Part shown: positions 11,500 through 21,598 of the stretch, one piece after another | Layout of the letters: each line of letters opens with the position of its first letter | Position numbering within the stretch: the stretch's first letter is position 1 | NCBI RefSeq assembly: GCF_020184175.1 | Contig: NW_026083135.1 | Span: forward strand, 1-64,000 | Length of the DNA stretch: 64,000 nt | Direction: 5' to 3' | Origin: Aphis gossypii | Taxonomy: Eukaryota; Arthropoda; Insecta; Hemiptera; Aphididae | Program-made: the position numbers and the translations under genes | The notes under the pieces: generated by a model | Told to the model about the DNA's origin: nothing | Seen by the model: the letters and a program-made list of their open reading frames with translations, nothing else | Database searches by the model: none

Positions 11500-13718
11500 A
11501 TTTTTTTTTTTCTTGCTTTAGCATTAGCGAAGTTGTCAATTATTTTTTCTATGTCAAGTTCATCAGTTCTACTTCTTTCTATATTGAGAATTGCAATATT
11601 ACTAAGTCTATTTTGAGACATTGAGTTCTCAAATAATTTTTGATGAGTTTCAATTTTGAAAATGACCTCTCAGCCGAGGCCACAGTTACTGGGATTGTAA
11701 GAAATATTAAACATGCAGTTAACACATCTGGAAAACTACAAGCCATGTCGTTTTGAATAATGAAATTTATTAAGTCTCTGATATCAGATTGTTCTGGACC
11801 AATTAGTGTTGTAATTGATAAAACTTGTCTGGTAAAGTCTGAATTGATGTCAGATTTGTATTTTAATATAAAATCATAAGAGGACTTGATTATGCTTGAT
11901 TCCTCAGAAATTTTTAATTTTGATGGGTTAAGAAAATCAAAAGTGTTCATCACTTCATTTAACCCAGTAAATCTATTATGTAACTGTGCCAAAGCTGTAT
12001 CAATTATCGGTAAAAAGATTTTAATTTTAAAATTATCCTCTGTTACATTCAATCTTCTATCACCATCTACTTCATCAAAATATAATTTAGCATAACGTTG
12101 TCGTTTACTAACTGATTGAGTGGTAATACCCCATTTATTACACATACCTTTTGCAGTATTTAATACAGAGTCATAATTTTCACGTACATTTTCAAGTGTA
12201 CCAATTGTTTGCTGAAGTAAAGAGCAAGCATTTTGTATGTTGATATCATAAGACTGCAAACATTTGGATACTGGTTGGACAGATCTTAAAATATTTTCCC
12301 AGACACACAATAATAAAATAAATTCTATATTTTCAATTTTTTTTTTGCAAAGATTTGCTTTGAATAATCTCTTCATTTTTCTTGCTAGTTAGACTAATTA
12401 CTGTAAGAGTCTTCAGCACATCAACAAATCTTTCTTTAAGTGCAAATACTGCATTATGTCGAGCTTCCCAGCGTGTAGCACATACTTTTTTTAGAACCTT
12501 TTTACGAACTGCTGTTGCATTATCTTCTCCGAGAGCCAATAATGCCCATCTTGGAGCACTTCCACCAAAAAAGTTGAAAACAGATTGAACAGTTTCAAAA
12601 AATCTCATTGCTTTGTCAAGAACTCTTGGCTGCATCACAAACCACTAGGTTCAAATTGTGGGCACAACAATGAACATACATAGCATTAGGTACAATATCA
12701 TTGATTTTCTTCTGTAGCCCTGAATAAATTCCACTCATCACACTTGCACCATCATAGCCCTGTCCTTTACATTTATTAATATCCAAACCCAAGTTATGAA
12801 GAAGTTGAGAAATTAGATTTTTGTAATCAACAGCTCCGTGATGATGTATTTCAAAAAATCCAAGAAATGATTCCTTAATTTTAACCAAATGGTTTTTAAA
12901 ATCAATTAAGACATAGCGAATTATAACACTGACTTGTTCAATTTTAGTGATATCTTGAGTGGAGTCCATGATAATTGCAAAACAAGAACATTGCCTGATT
13001 TCATCACAAATTATTTCTTGCAAACTTGATCCCAAAATGCCGATTAATTCATTTTGTATGGTTGGGCTCAAGTACTTGATATGGTTTTCTTTATTATTCA
13101 ATAATGTTTGTAAAACAGGATCAAATTCAGCCAATAGATTAACTAATCTGAGAAAATTTCCTTCAGAGTATTCTTTACACTCATTCCCACGTAATGCTGT
13201 GTTCCCTGCAGTGAGTGTTAAAATTATTTTTATTATTCTTGTTAAAATATCTCTCCAGAACTTTGCTTCTTTTGAAATTTGGTTTTCAAGTTCTTTATCA
13301 ATAGTACCATTTTTTAACCAAACTGTTCTAAGTTTTGTGGCTTCTAAATGTATTAACGAATTTTGTTCATGTGATTTTACTTTTTGGGAAAGATGTTGCC
13401 AATCGTTATTACCATCAATCCATTCAGGAGTAAAACTGCTATTGCTACGATTAGCAAAAAGCCAACAAACTTCACAATAAACTTTGTCTAGTATAACAGA
13501 GTAACATAACCAAGCCCTTGGAATACGACTTCCTATTTTCGTTGACATAAAATAGTAATTAGAAGAAAATCTTCTTATCGTACCTCTTAGATTTGTACCA
13601 GGGAATTCAATATTTGGTCTACATGGGCCGAATAATAGTATGGACCTTTTAATACTATCTGTTACTTAATTATCAAAATTTCCTTTATCAGTGGGGTAAC
13701 TTGACTCCAAATTCAATC
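11500..13718 (-). pseudogene. hAT transposase main exon(s), ZMYM1/DUF4371-like, frameshifted
   Basis: A long exon begins after an acceptor at 13719-13720 and gives LNLESSYPTDKGNFDN, a stop, then VTDSIKRSILLFGPCRP (TTF-type zinc finger region). From 13548 the frame is open for 310 codons: YCEVCWLF zinc finger, IIMDSTQDITKIEQVSV (first catalytic Asp), GQGYDGASVMSG (second Asp) and HCCAHNLNLVV. A frameshift near 12630 leads to CATRWEARHNAV (hAT Trp/Arg motif), another near 12350 leads to the helical insertion domain and the dimerisation motif TIPVTVASAERSFSKLKLIK (about 11690-11630), and a last shift near 11580 gives the tail. Four or more lesions make it inactive. Transposases of this family normally cut and paste the element. 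Confidence 0.85.
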
Positions 13719-13952
13719 CTGCAATATATTTTTTTTAATTTAACAATTTGATGAGAATTAAAATACCCAAAATAATATAATACAATAGTTACCAAAATAT
13801 TACACGGAAAAACAAGCTTGTATTTGATTAAATGTTAAAACTATTTAATTTAATTTAAATTAAAACATATTGATGTAATTAAAATTGAATTAAATAAATA
13901 TGGTATCTATATTGCATTTTTAAAATTCAAATTAGATATAGGTATTATGTAC

Positions 13953-14536
13953 CTGGCAGTGTGTTTTGAGTAGAAGCAAAAACTTGGTCTTCATTAATAT
14001 CTTCAAACACTTAAATTGAAAAATTGAATAAATATATATTGATACAATTAAATTCAAATTAAATATAATAATATGTACCTGGTGGTGTGTTGTGAGTGGA
14101 AGCAGGAACATGATCTTCATTAATACCTTTAAACATTTAAATTGAATTAAATAAATGTGGTACCTGTATTGTATTTTTAAAATTCAAATTAAATATAATA
14201 TGTACCTGGTGGTGTGTTGTGAGTGGAAGCAGGAACAGGGTCTTCATTAATACCTTTAAACATTTAAATTGAATTAAATAAATGTAGTACCTGTTTGCAT
14301 TTTTAAAATTCAAATTAAATATAATATGTACCTGGTGGTGTGTTGTGAGTGGAAGCAGGAACAGGGTCTTCATTAATACCTTTAAAAATTTAAATTGAAT
14401 TAATAAATTTTGATGTAATTAAAATTGAATTAAATAAATGTGGTACCTATAATGTATTTTTAAAATTCAAATTAAATATAATATGTACCTGGTGGTATGT
14501 TGTGAGTGGAAGCAGGAACATGGTCTTCATTAATAC
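13953..14536 (-). repeat. Tandem array of five 48-bp micro-exons
   Basis: Five copies of the same 48-bp block lie at 13953-14000, 14079-14126, 14206-14253, 14332-14379 and 14489-14536 (minus strand). Each is preceded by an AG acceptor (AAAG or GAAG) and followed by a GTACAT donor, and each is in phase 1 at both ends. Translated in that phase, a copy reads INEDPVPASTHNTPPG with minor substitutions. The repeat period is 126-127 bp for most copies and 157 bp for the last, so intron and exon were copied together. A degraded sixth unit is visible at about 14605-14640. The exon phase matches both exon 1 (14944-15079) and the main exon (from 13718). Confidence 0.75.
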
Positions 14537-14943
14537 CTTTAAACATTTAAATTGAATTAATACATATTGGTACAATTAAATTCAAATTAAACATAATATT
14601 ATGTACCTACCTGGTGATATGATTGTGGTTATTAATATAATACTATGGTACCTAATCAATAGATAATGAATTTAAACTTAAAATAAACGTGATGTACCTG
14701 TTAAGTATTTTTTTATATTTTGTATTAACTAGTTTGACTATTGAGTAACCTAGTACTTACATAACATTGTAGCTGTGTATTAATACAGTAATACAACACT
14801 TCACGATAAATATCCATTTATCATGAGTTAAAAAATAATAATAAAGATGCCCACTTATTAACCTTAATAACATATCTAAGATCTAACTTATTAACTTATT
14901 ATTAACCCATCTAACTGTCTCTATATTACTTAACAGTACTTAC

Positions 14944-15079
14944 CTTTTTTAAAATCAACCGAAAAAGTTGAACAGAAAAAGTTATTTATTTTTGGCAATT
15001 TCGATATTTTTTCTTGATTTTCTCTTCGTTTTTTTCGTTTTTCGTTACCGCTAAGATGTTTTTTATTAACGGATGACAT
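14944..15079 (-). CDS. hAT transposase exon 1
   Basis: ATG at 15079 opens a Lys/Arg-rich start: MSSVNKKHLSGNEKRKKRRE, later KLPKINNFF, the usual N-terminus of ZMYM1-like hAT transposases. It ends at AAAAAAG|GTAAGTACT with donor at 14943. It is 136 bp long and so ends in phase 1, matching the downstream micro-exons. This exon itself is undamaged although the main exons are broken. The basic stretch looks like a nuclear localisation signal. Confidence 0.7.
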
Positions 15080-15607
15080 AATTAAATGATTAAAATAAGT
15101 ATTTTAAGTAAAATGTAAAATTTGACAAACGTGCAAACAAATAACAACTATGCGAATGAACAATTATTATTATTTATTAATTTGGCATCAAATCATCAAT
15201 GTATAATGCTACACAAAGTTGTATTATAAAACAACATTTTCGAGAATTCCTGATAAATCTAACCCGTGTACAGTCTCGAGCCGATAATAACGCACAAAAT
15301 CATTTTTCCCAATAATTCTATTTTTAGTTGCAACGATAACAAGAAATCAAGTATTGACAAATATCAAATCGCAATACACCATATTCTATAAACTGTTAAC
15401 CGACAACAATAACAAAGTACTAACAACATTATCAATTTATATTTATATTACTAATATTATATTATTATGATCTTATTAAAAAAATGTTGTATTATTATAG
15501 ATTCTTAATTCTTATATTATTTTATTTAAGTATGGGCCCCATATTAAAAATTGAAACGTGGGGCCCCGGTGCATTGAACCGCTCGCACCGCGGTTTCTAC
15601 GGCACTG

Positions 15608-16306
15608 ATTATGTCACAATAAAAAAACTATTTGTACAATTTAATGCAAATCTCTATTCTTCTACTCCAGTTGAAAGATTATTTTCATTTTCTGGGTTCA
15701 TTCATTGACCTACTACAAAACATTTATCTGACCATAAATTTGAAGAAATTAGTTTTTCTTAAAGAAAATTAATCATATTCATTTTAGTAAAAAATAATTA
15801 TTACAATTTTTTTTCTATTTAATCAATTTCATGTTTTTAAATAATTGAATTACCTATCATAATATCATGTAAATATTATTGACTTAGTTAATAATTTAAT
15901 TACCATAAATATTACTATTACTATACTTATGTTGCATGCACTTATTTCATAAGAAGAATAACTACTAATTGTGTGACTGTTACGTTAGACAATTAACAAA
16001 TGTTTTAAATACTGTAATATAAACATGTTTTTTTATTGTGATTTATTATATGTGTAGGTTGTCTTATGCTTAATACATTAAACTTTTAAAATGAGTTAAT
16101 TGTATTATAATGAATGAATAAATAAAAACATATTTTATTTATCAATGTAACTTTTAACTTTAAAATTAAAAAGTAACTTAGTTACATAACTGTAACTTGT
16201 ATCCAGTTACACAACATAACAGTATCTAGTATTTTGTAACTGATTACACAGTTTTAGAGTAACTTGTAACCAGTTACAATAAATAAAGTATCTTGCCCAA
16301 CCCTAT
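15608..16306 (+). pseudogene. Second hAT: transposase C-terminus and 3' end
   Basis: Directly after the hAT end at 15607 a different hAT reads in the plus strand: DYVTIKKLFVQFNANL, then SSTPVERLFSFSGF (dimerisation motif with the conserved Pro-Val-Glu-Arg), a stop, then HLSDHKFEEISF to about 15764. The remainder to about 16306 is AT-rich and ends with repeated GTAACTNGTAACCAGTTAC-like motifs and TTGCCCAACCCTA, the terminus common in BED-type hATs. Only the last 60 or so residues of the protein are present, so this is a fossil. Confidence 0.68.
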
Positions 16307-16427
16307 AGAAAACATGATACTCTAAATGACAGTATTATAATATAGTATATTCTTTATCTAAATTAGTAAAACATATTAAATTAATTAAAAAAATATTATA
16401 AATAATATCTTAAGATATTTAAAATAA

Positions 16428-18624
16428 TTATGATTTTCCTTTTCTAATCATATCATCCTGCCAGGCTACTTTTCCAATGCCATTAAAATACTCTAAATAT
16501 TTTTCTCGGTTTCTTTTGGCTGCATCTGAACTATTTCTTGCATTATTACAATTTTGTAATGGAAAAAATTGTCTATTTACATCAATTTCTTCTAATTCTT
16601 GTGTCTCGCTATTCTCAGATGTAGGTTTGACATAGGAAGAACTGTGCTTTATAAGAAAATTATGAAGTGTGCAAATTGCTAAAACTATAAAATTTGTGTC
16701 ATTCGGATTGACATTAATAGATGTCAGTAAAATGCGAAATCTATTTGCTATTAAACCAAAAGCATTTTCAACTAGGTACGTTCCTTGCCCTTGATAATCG
16801 GTAATTGTAAATCCGTCTTTCATAGTTGAGGGATTTTTGTGGAAATGGTCTTAAAATATTTTCTTCAAGACTAAATCCTTCATCTCCAATAAATATAAAA
16901 TTTAGATTTTCATCACAATCCATAGGTTTTGGTAAATTAAGAGTTTGATTCTGTAATCTTCTGTAGAATGTTGTTGCTTGTATTACACCACCATCAGACA
17001 TCCTACCTTGTTTTCCAACATCGACATAAATGAATTCATAATTATGATTTACAATAACCATTAGAACAACACTATAAAACTTTTTATAATTATAGTATAG
17101 TGCACCAGAACGTGCAGGTTGACAAATGCGAATATGTTTGCCATCAATACACCCTCCACAGTTGATCATTTGCCATCGATCCTTAAATCCATATGCTACT
17201 TCCTTCCAATCTTTAGATGTTTGAGGCACCTATAAAAATATAAAATTAATTAATTTTTCTTATGTATTAAGTTAACTATTATTTACAGTTACTATAAAAA
17301 ATAATAATTATTTTAATAATATCATAATCTGTATTTTAGGTTTTTCAAATACCATCATCACCTCTTCGGTCTAAAAAAACTAAAAAACAGAAGATGGATG
17401 ATAATGTTTCTAATTTTATGAAAAAGTGTACTGAAGCACTTGAAAACACTAATGATAACAAACCTGATGAATATGAAGCAATGGGTATTAATTTTGCAGC
17501 TAAACTGAAAAAAATGAAGCCCGAACAACAGATATATGCTGAACTGCTGTTTCAAAAAGTCTGTGCCAAAGGACTTCTGGGGCAACTACATGAGCGTTAT
17601 GACATTGTTGATATATCCAATAATCAACAGACACCTCAATTGCCCAATGACCATTACACTGCAGTATCTTTCCCAAGAGAATAGAGAATATTCAAGAATA
17701 TTTCAAGTATAATGGCATATCCAAATAGTAACTCATCTACAGAGTCTAGTGAATCACCAGCAACAAGTGTTCAAAGTTTTCTTTATAATTGGAATACATC
17801 AAATAATTCCACTGATGATCAATAACGTTTTTAATTATTTTATAATTTTTAAAGTATTTTTATAATATTATATTTTAATTCAAAGTCAAATTGTTACACA
17901 AAAGTCTGAAGGAAAACTATAAAGTTACTATTTATTATAATTTTAATTTTTTTATTATTTTAGTTATCAAGTTATTACCTATAAGCTTAAGGAAAAGACT
18001 TATATGGTGAATATATATTATAATGTGCAATTCTTAAATTGTTTGTGAATTTGGGTTTTACTAAATTGTATAAAGTAAATAAAGTATTATTTTTACCTTC
18101 ATATATGTGTCTTTTAATACTTCATAGATAGCCCTACACGTCTCAGGTATGATATAACCAAGAGTTTGTGCAGCAATTCCTGTACTAAATTTTAAGTCCT
18201 CGTATGACCTGCCAGTAGCTAGAAACCGTAAAGTAGTTATAAGACGTTCTTCTGCAGGTATTGTCTGGCGCATCACTGTATCCTGTTTGGTTATGCGCGG
18301 TTTTAGTAAATCTAAGTAGAAAATAAATGTATCAACAAAATTTACTAACATTAATATAAAAAAATAATATAGTGAACAATTTTAATTTGTAAAACACCAC
18401 TTGCCCAAGAGTCGATCAAAATCTGATTTTGCCATCCTCAAATAATTTTTCAAATCATTTGGTTCATTTTTATTCAACTCTTTTAATAATGGCATATGAC
18501 CAAACAAGTCCCTTCTGGTGAGCCAGTTTTTGACCCACTTACATCTCTTTTTTCTTTTTGAGATATAATGGCATCCGACCACAAATCCTGCAGTGGCTAT
18601 CAACATTTTTTTTCTCAAAGGCAT
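16428..18624 (-). pseudogene. PIF/Harbinger transposase, three exons, one frameshift
   Basis: Exon 1 (18624 to about 18390) has WVKNWLTRRDLFGHMPLL and FDRLLGK. Exon 2 (about 18311-18096, acceptor TACTTAG, donor AAG|GTAAAA) has EERLITTLRFLATGRSYEDL. Exon 3 (17229-16428, acceptor ATTTTTATAG) carries the DDE core: GGCIDGKHIRI (first Asp), VDVGKQGRMSDGGV (second Asp), FIGDEGF, NYRLSRAR, and after a frameshift near 16800, VENAFGLIANRFRI (Glu). It normally excises and inserts the element at 3-bp targets. The indel between the Arg-rich motif and the catalytic Glu inactivates this copy. An antisense BESS gene sits in the exon 2-exon 3 intron. Confidence 0.82.
17341..17825 (+). pseudogene. BESS-motif Harbinger accessory gene, last exon, nested antisense
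   Basis: Plus-strand exon starting after the acceptor CTGTATTTTAG (to 17340). It reads PSSPLRSKKTKKQKMDDN, a linker, then a BESS-like helix: FAAKLKKMKPEQQIYAELLF (about 17495-17555). The frame stops at 17684; a shifted frame continues with SSIMAYPNSNSSTESS to a stop near 17825, so one frameshift is present. MADF-BESS proteins are partners of Harbinger transposases. No MADF exon was found upstream on this strand, where the opposite-strand DDE exon lies instead, so only the C-terminal half is represented. Confidence 0.68.
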
Positions 18625-18749
18625 ATTATTATGTTTATTTATTACTCGATTTATTATTATATATCAATTATATATTTAAAATATATGAGTATAAAAACTA
18701 TAAAATAACATTTATTTAACACAAATTGATAACATAACAATAATAACTG

Positions 18750-19015
18750 ATAAACCAGCTGTAATCCGTCGTATAAATCTGCAGATCTTTCAGAACGTCT
18801 TGAAAGACCAGAGGACTAGGTCCTCACCATAAAAGTCAACGGATTTCCTCCACTAACTAGCGGACTTAATCCGCTGATGGATTCGATCCGCGAAAAGTAG
18901 CGGACTTTTATTTTCACGTTAGTGGGCACAACTTAAGACCTAGTCCGACGGATCAAATCCATTAAGGACCCAAGGATTTAATCCGTCAGACCAAATCCGT
19001 CAAAAAATCCTCTCG
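18750..19015. repeat. Harbinger subterminal repeats (ATCCGTC/ATCCGC)
   Basis: At least seven copies of AATCCG(T/C)C or its complement occur in both orientations: GTAATCCGTCG, TTAATCCGCTG, TTCGATCCGCG, GACGGATCAAATCC, TTTAATCCGTC, AAATCCGTC. Several form short palindromes such as AGCGGACTTAATCCGCT. They sit just outside the transposase start, where Harbinger proteins bind. No equivalent cluster was seen at the 16.3-kb end. Confidence 0.5.
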
Positions 19016-19020
19016 TGTAT

Positions 19021-21060
19021 GTCTACCTAATATATACCGAAAAGTAATTTTGTTAATGCGCATATAATGTATTACTTCGGGTACTTTTCCGCTATCGAAC
19101 TCCGCACAGTCGACTCCTCGGTATAGGCCCCTGCTGCTAATGTGTGCTCTACTATAGCTGGATTGAAAACGTCAAATTTTCACGATCGACCTGCGTAAAG
19201 CCGATACCACACGATTCTATTACGATATCGTACTCTGCACGTGTCAGGGCGTTTCGATATACGTATATTTCAATTTAAAAAATCACCGACTGCGATACGG
19301 CTCTTTTTGATCGGCGCACAAGTTATACTTTCCGCGTGCAAAGATGAAAAACTGCGATACGATTTACACGATGTACGTACTTCATATAAACGCGCGGAGA
19401 GCAGGTCACGATATTATATATTTGTATAGTTAGTAGGTATATAATGAGTTGTGTTTATGATTACCTATAAATTATAATATTATAAACATGTCGTAATTTT
19501 GCGTATTTAATACCTATAGAGTAGCGGTAGTACATCGTTTATGCATCATTATATTGTTTGTTCTGATCTATCGACGATTAATCGATTTTTGAGTCATGCA
19601 TCGCCGAAATTGTAAGTTGTTTCCTAAATTTGAAGCTAATTATTATTAATCAATTTTCAAATAACGTGTAAGTTTATCTGTTTAAATATATTATATATTA
19701 TTAGTGTTATTATTTAAATTTGTTAATATTTTTATACCTTTATCTATATATTGTTTCATATGCGTTGAACGATAATCGGCGATACAGTATTATCTATGAA
19801 TGTATCATATATTCGACGACTTACACGGTGCAGTCACTGTTACTTAGCTCGCGACACTACCGTGTCGCTGGATGATACACAAACAATGCATTTTATGTAA
19901 ACGCATTATTCGCGGTTACACGTTTTTACGCCTAATTTGTACTGCAGTTATCACATTGCGTTATTAGATTTTCGCGATTTGAATGTCTTTTATTCGCCGT
20001 GTGTACTGAGGAAACCGTCTTTATGATTTACACATACGAGGTCCGATACGAAAATTATTGTCAAGCTTATTATAAAAGACAAAAGAATTTTAAAAAGCTT
20101 TTTATGAACGAAAAAGCTCGGTTTTGTGCTTTTGCCATTTCATATATTAACCTCATCACATTTGTTCACGACCGTTTTTCACTTTAGTATGTCTTCGTTA
20201 TTTCTATATGGAACACAACATTTCTTATGCTATGGAATATTGCAATTTTCGAAAAAAATTTTAATTTTCCGATTTTCCATTAAGCATTAAGTAAAAAATC
20301 GTGGAGGTCTAATTTTTGGGCGCTCGCCTTAAGATTAGGTCTAATTAAGATCTAGAGAATTATTTGAGATAATATATACGTCTATATAAAAAGGCTTTTT
20401 TACACACACGACGACGACGACGGTAGCAAATCCTTTTAACAGTATTATTATTACAATATATACCATATTATTACACTTTACGGCTAACGTACCCATACAC
20501 GAAAACGATCGCCGCCGAAGGTTGTTATGTGCCGGCGTGTTGGTATGGATGCTTCAGCTATATTCCCACTAGGAGCTATAAAATCTCCCGTTTTTACTCA
20601 AAATGTCCCTTCGGTGCCGCCATCTAGCGAATTATACATTTTTTTCATAATTATCTCAGTGCTAAAATATAAATCTACAACACTTTGTGATACTATTTAG
20701 TATCTAGAGTTTAGACACTAGTTGAACACTATTTAGTATTTAGTAATTAATATTTAGTATTAACTAATATTGTACTACAACTACACGATTACAACCGTCT
20801 ACTTTTATATTTTGTTAAGCTTGATATATAAATATTTATAAATACAAACTTAACTTTCTGTACTCAGTCTCAGTAGCTTTTAACTGCTTTTGCCAAGACC
20901 TTTGGTTGACTACCTATGTGTATGTTTATTACCTACAAGTTACAACTAACTCCAAATATTTATTTAAATGGACCACACACCTTGTACCTATGTATATTGC
21001 ACACAAATACAGAATTTAACTTTACTGATATCAATATTTATTGATTTAAAAATTACATCA
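19021..21060. other. Two kilobases with no recognised gene
   Basis: GC-richer patches at 19060-19420 and 20480-20640 alternate with AT-rich sequence. Two 62-codon frames occur but show no family resemblance. A TATA-like CTATATAAAAAGGC at about 20391 is followed by ACACACGACGACGACGACGG; it might be a promoter of a lost transcript. Nothing else is supported. Confidence 0.5.
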
Positions 21061-21103
21061 GTCATAAATTATTATTATAATAACAATTTATTTTACATAG
21101 GTA

Positions 21104-21580
21104 TTTAATACAATAGTAACACTTTTATATATTTGAAAACTAAAATAAAAACTTCAAAAGTAACGTTAGACTTTACACTGTTAACAAATATCACAAATTT
21201 AAATTTAAAATATTTAATAGTTTAATACAATAGTAACACTTTTATATATTTGAAAACTAAAATAAAAACTTCAAAAGTAACGTTAGACTTTACACTGTTA
21301 ACAAATATCACAAATTTAAATTTAAAATATTTAATAGTTTAATACAATAGTAACACTTTTATATATTTGAAAACTAAAATAAAAACTTCAAAAGTAACGT
21401 TAGACTTTACACTGTTAACAAATATCACAAATTTAAATTTAAAATATTTAATAGTTTAATACAATAGTAACACTTTTATATATTTGAAAACTAAAATAAA
21501 AACTTCAAAAGTAACGTTAGACTTTACACTCTTAACAAATATCACAAATTAAAATTTAAAACATTTAATATTAAAAATAA
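21104..21580. repeat. Tandem array, 117-bp unit, four copies
   Basis: The block beginning CAATAGTAACACTTTTATAT starts at 21111, 21228, 21345 and 21462, an exact period of 117 bp. Copies are almost identical; the last has a few changes at its end. It sits immediately downstream of the hAT transposase stop at 21599 (minus strand), so it may be part of that element's 3' region. No coding potential. Confidence 0.85.
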
Positions 21581-21598
21581 CATTTAAAAAAAATTCTT

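Larger units (their letters stand above)
10863..15607 (-). mobile_element. hAT element with degenerate transposase and micro-exon array
   Basis: Left end CAGTGCTGTAG (10863) and right end CTACGGCACTG (15597-15607) are inverted repeats of hAT type; both are followed inward by GGGCCCCGGTGCA (10887 and about 15560), a second shared block. The enclosed gene is a ZMYM1-like transposase on the minus strand (15079 to about 11500). The flanks (CCAGTCAC left, ATTATGTC right) do not form an 8-bp duplication, and the two sides belong to different elements (Harbinger and another hAT), so rearrangement after insertion is likely. Bases 10900-11500 hold only AT-rich sequence and dead frames. Confidence 0.7.

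Noticed and set aside
10855..15615. 8-bp target duplication of the hAT at 10863-15607
   Set aside because: Flanks CCAGTCAC and ATTATGTC do not match; the shared GTCAC is offset, so I do not claim a duplication.
21104..21580. CRISPR-like array
   Set aside because: Units are 117 bp direct tandem copies with no unique spacers, in eukaryotic transposon DNA.
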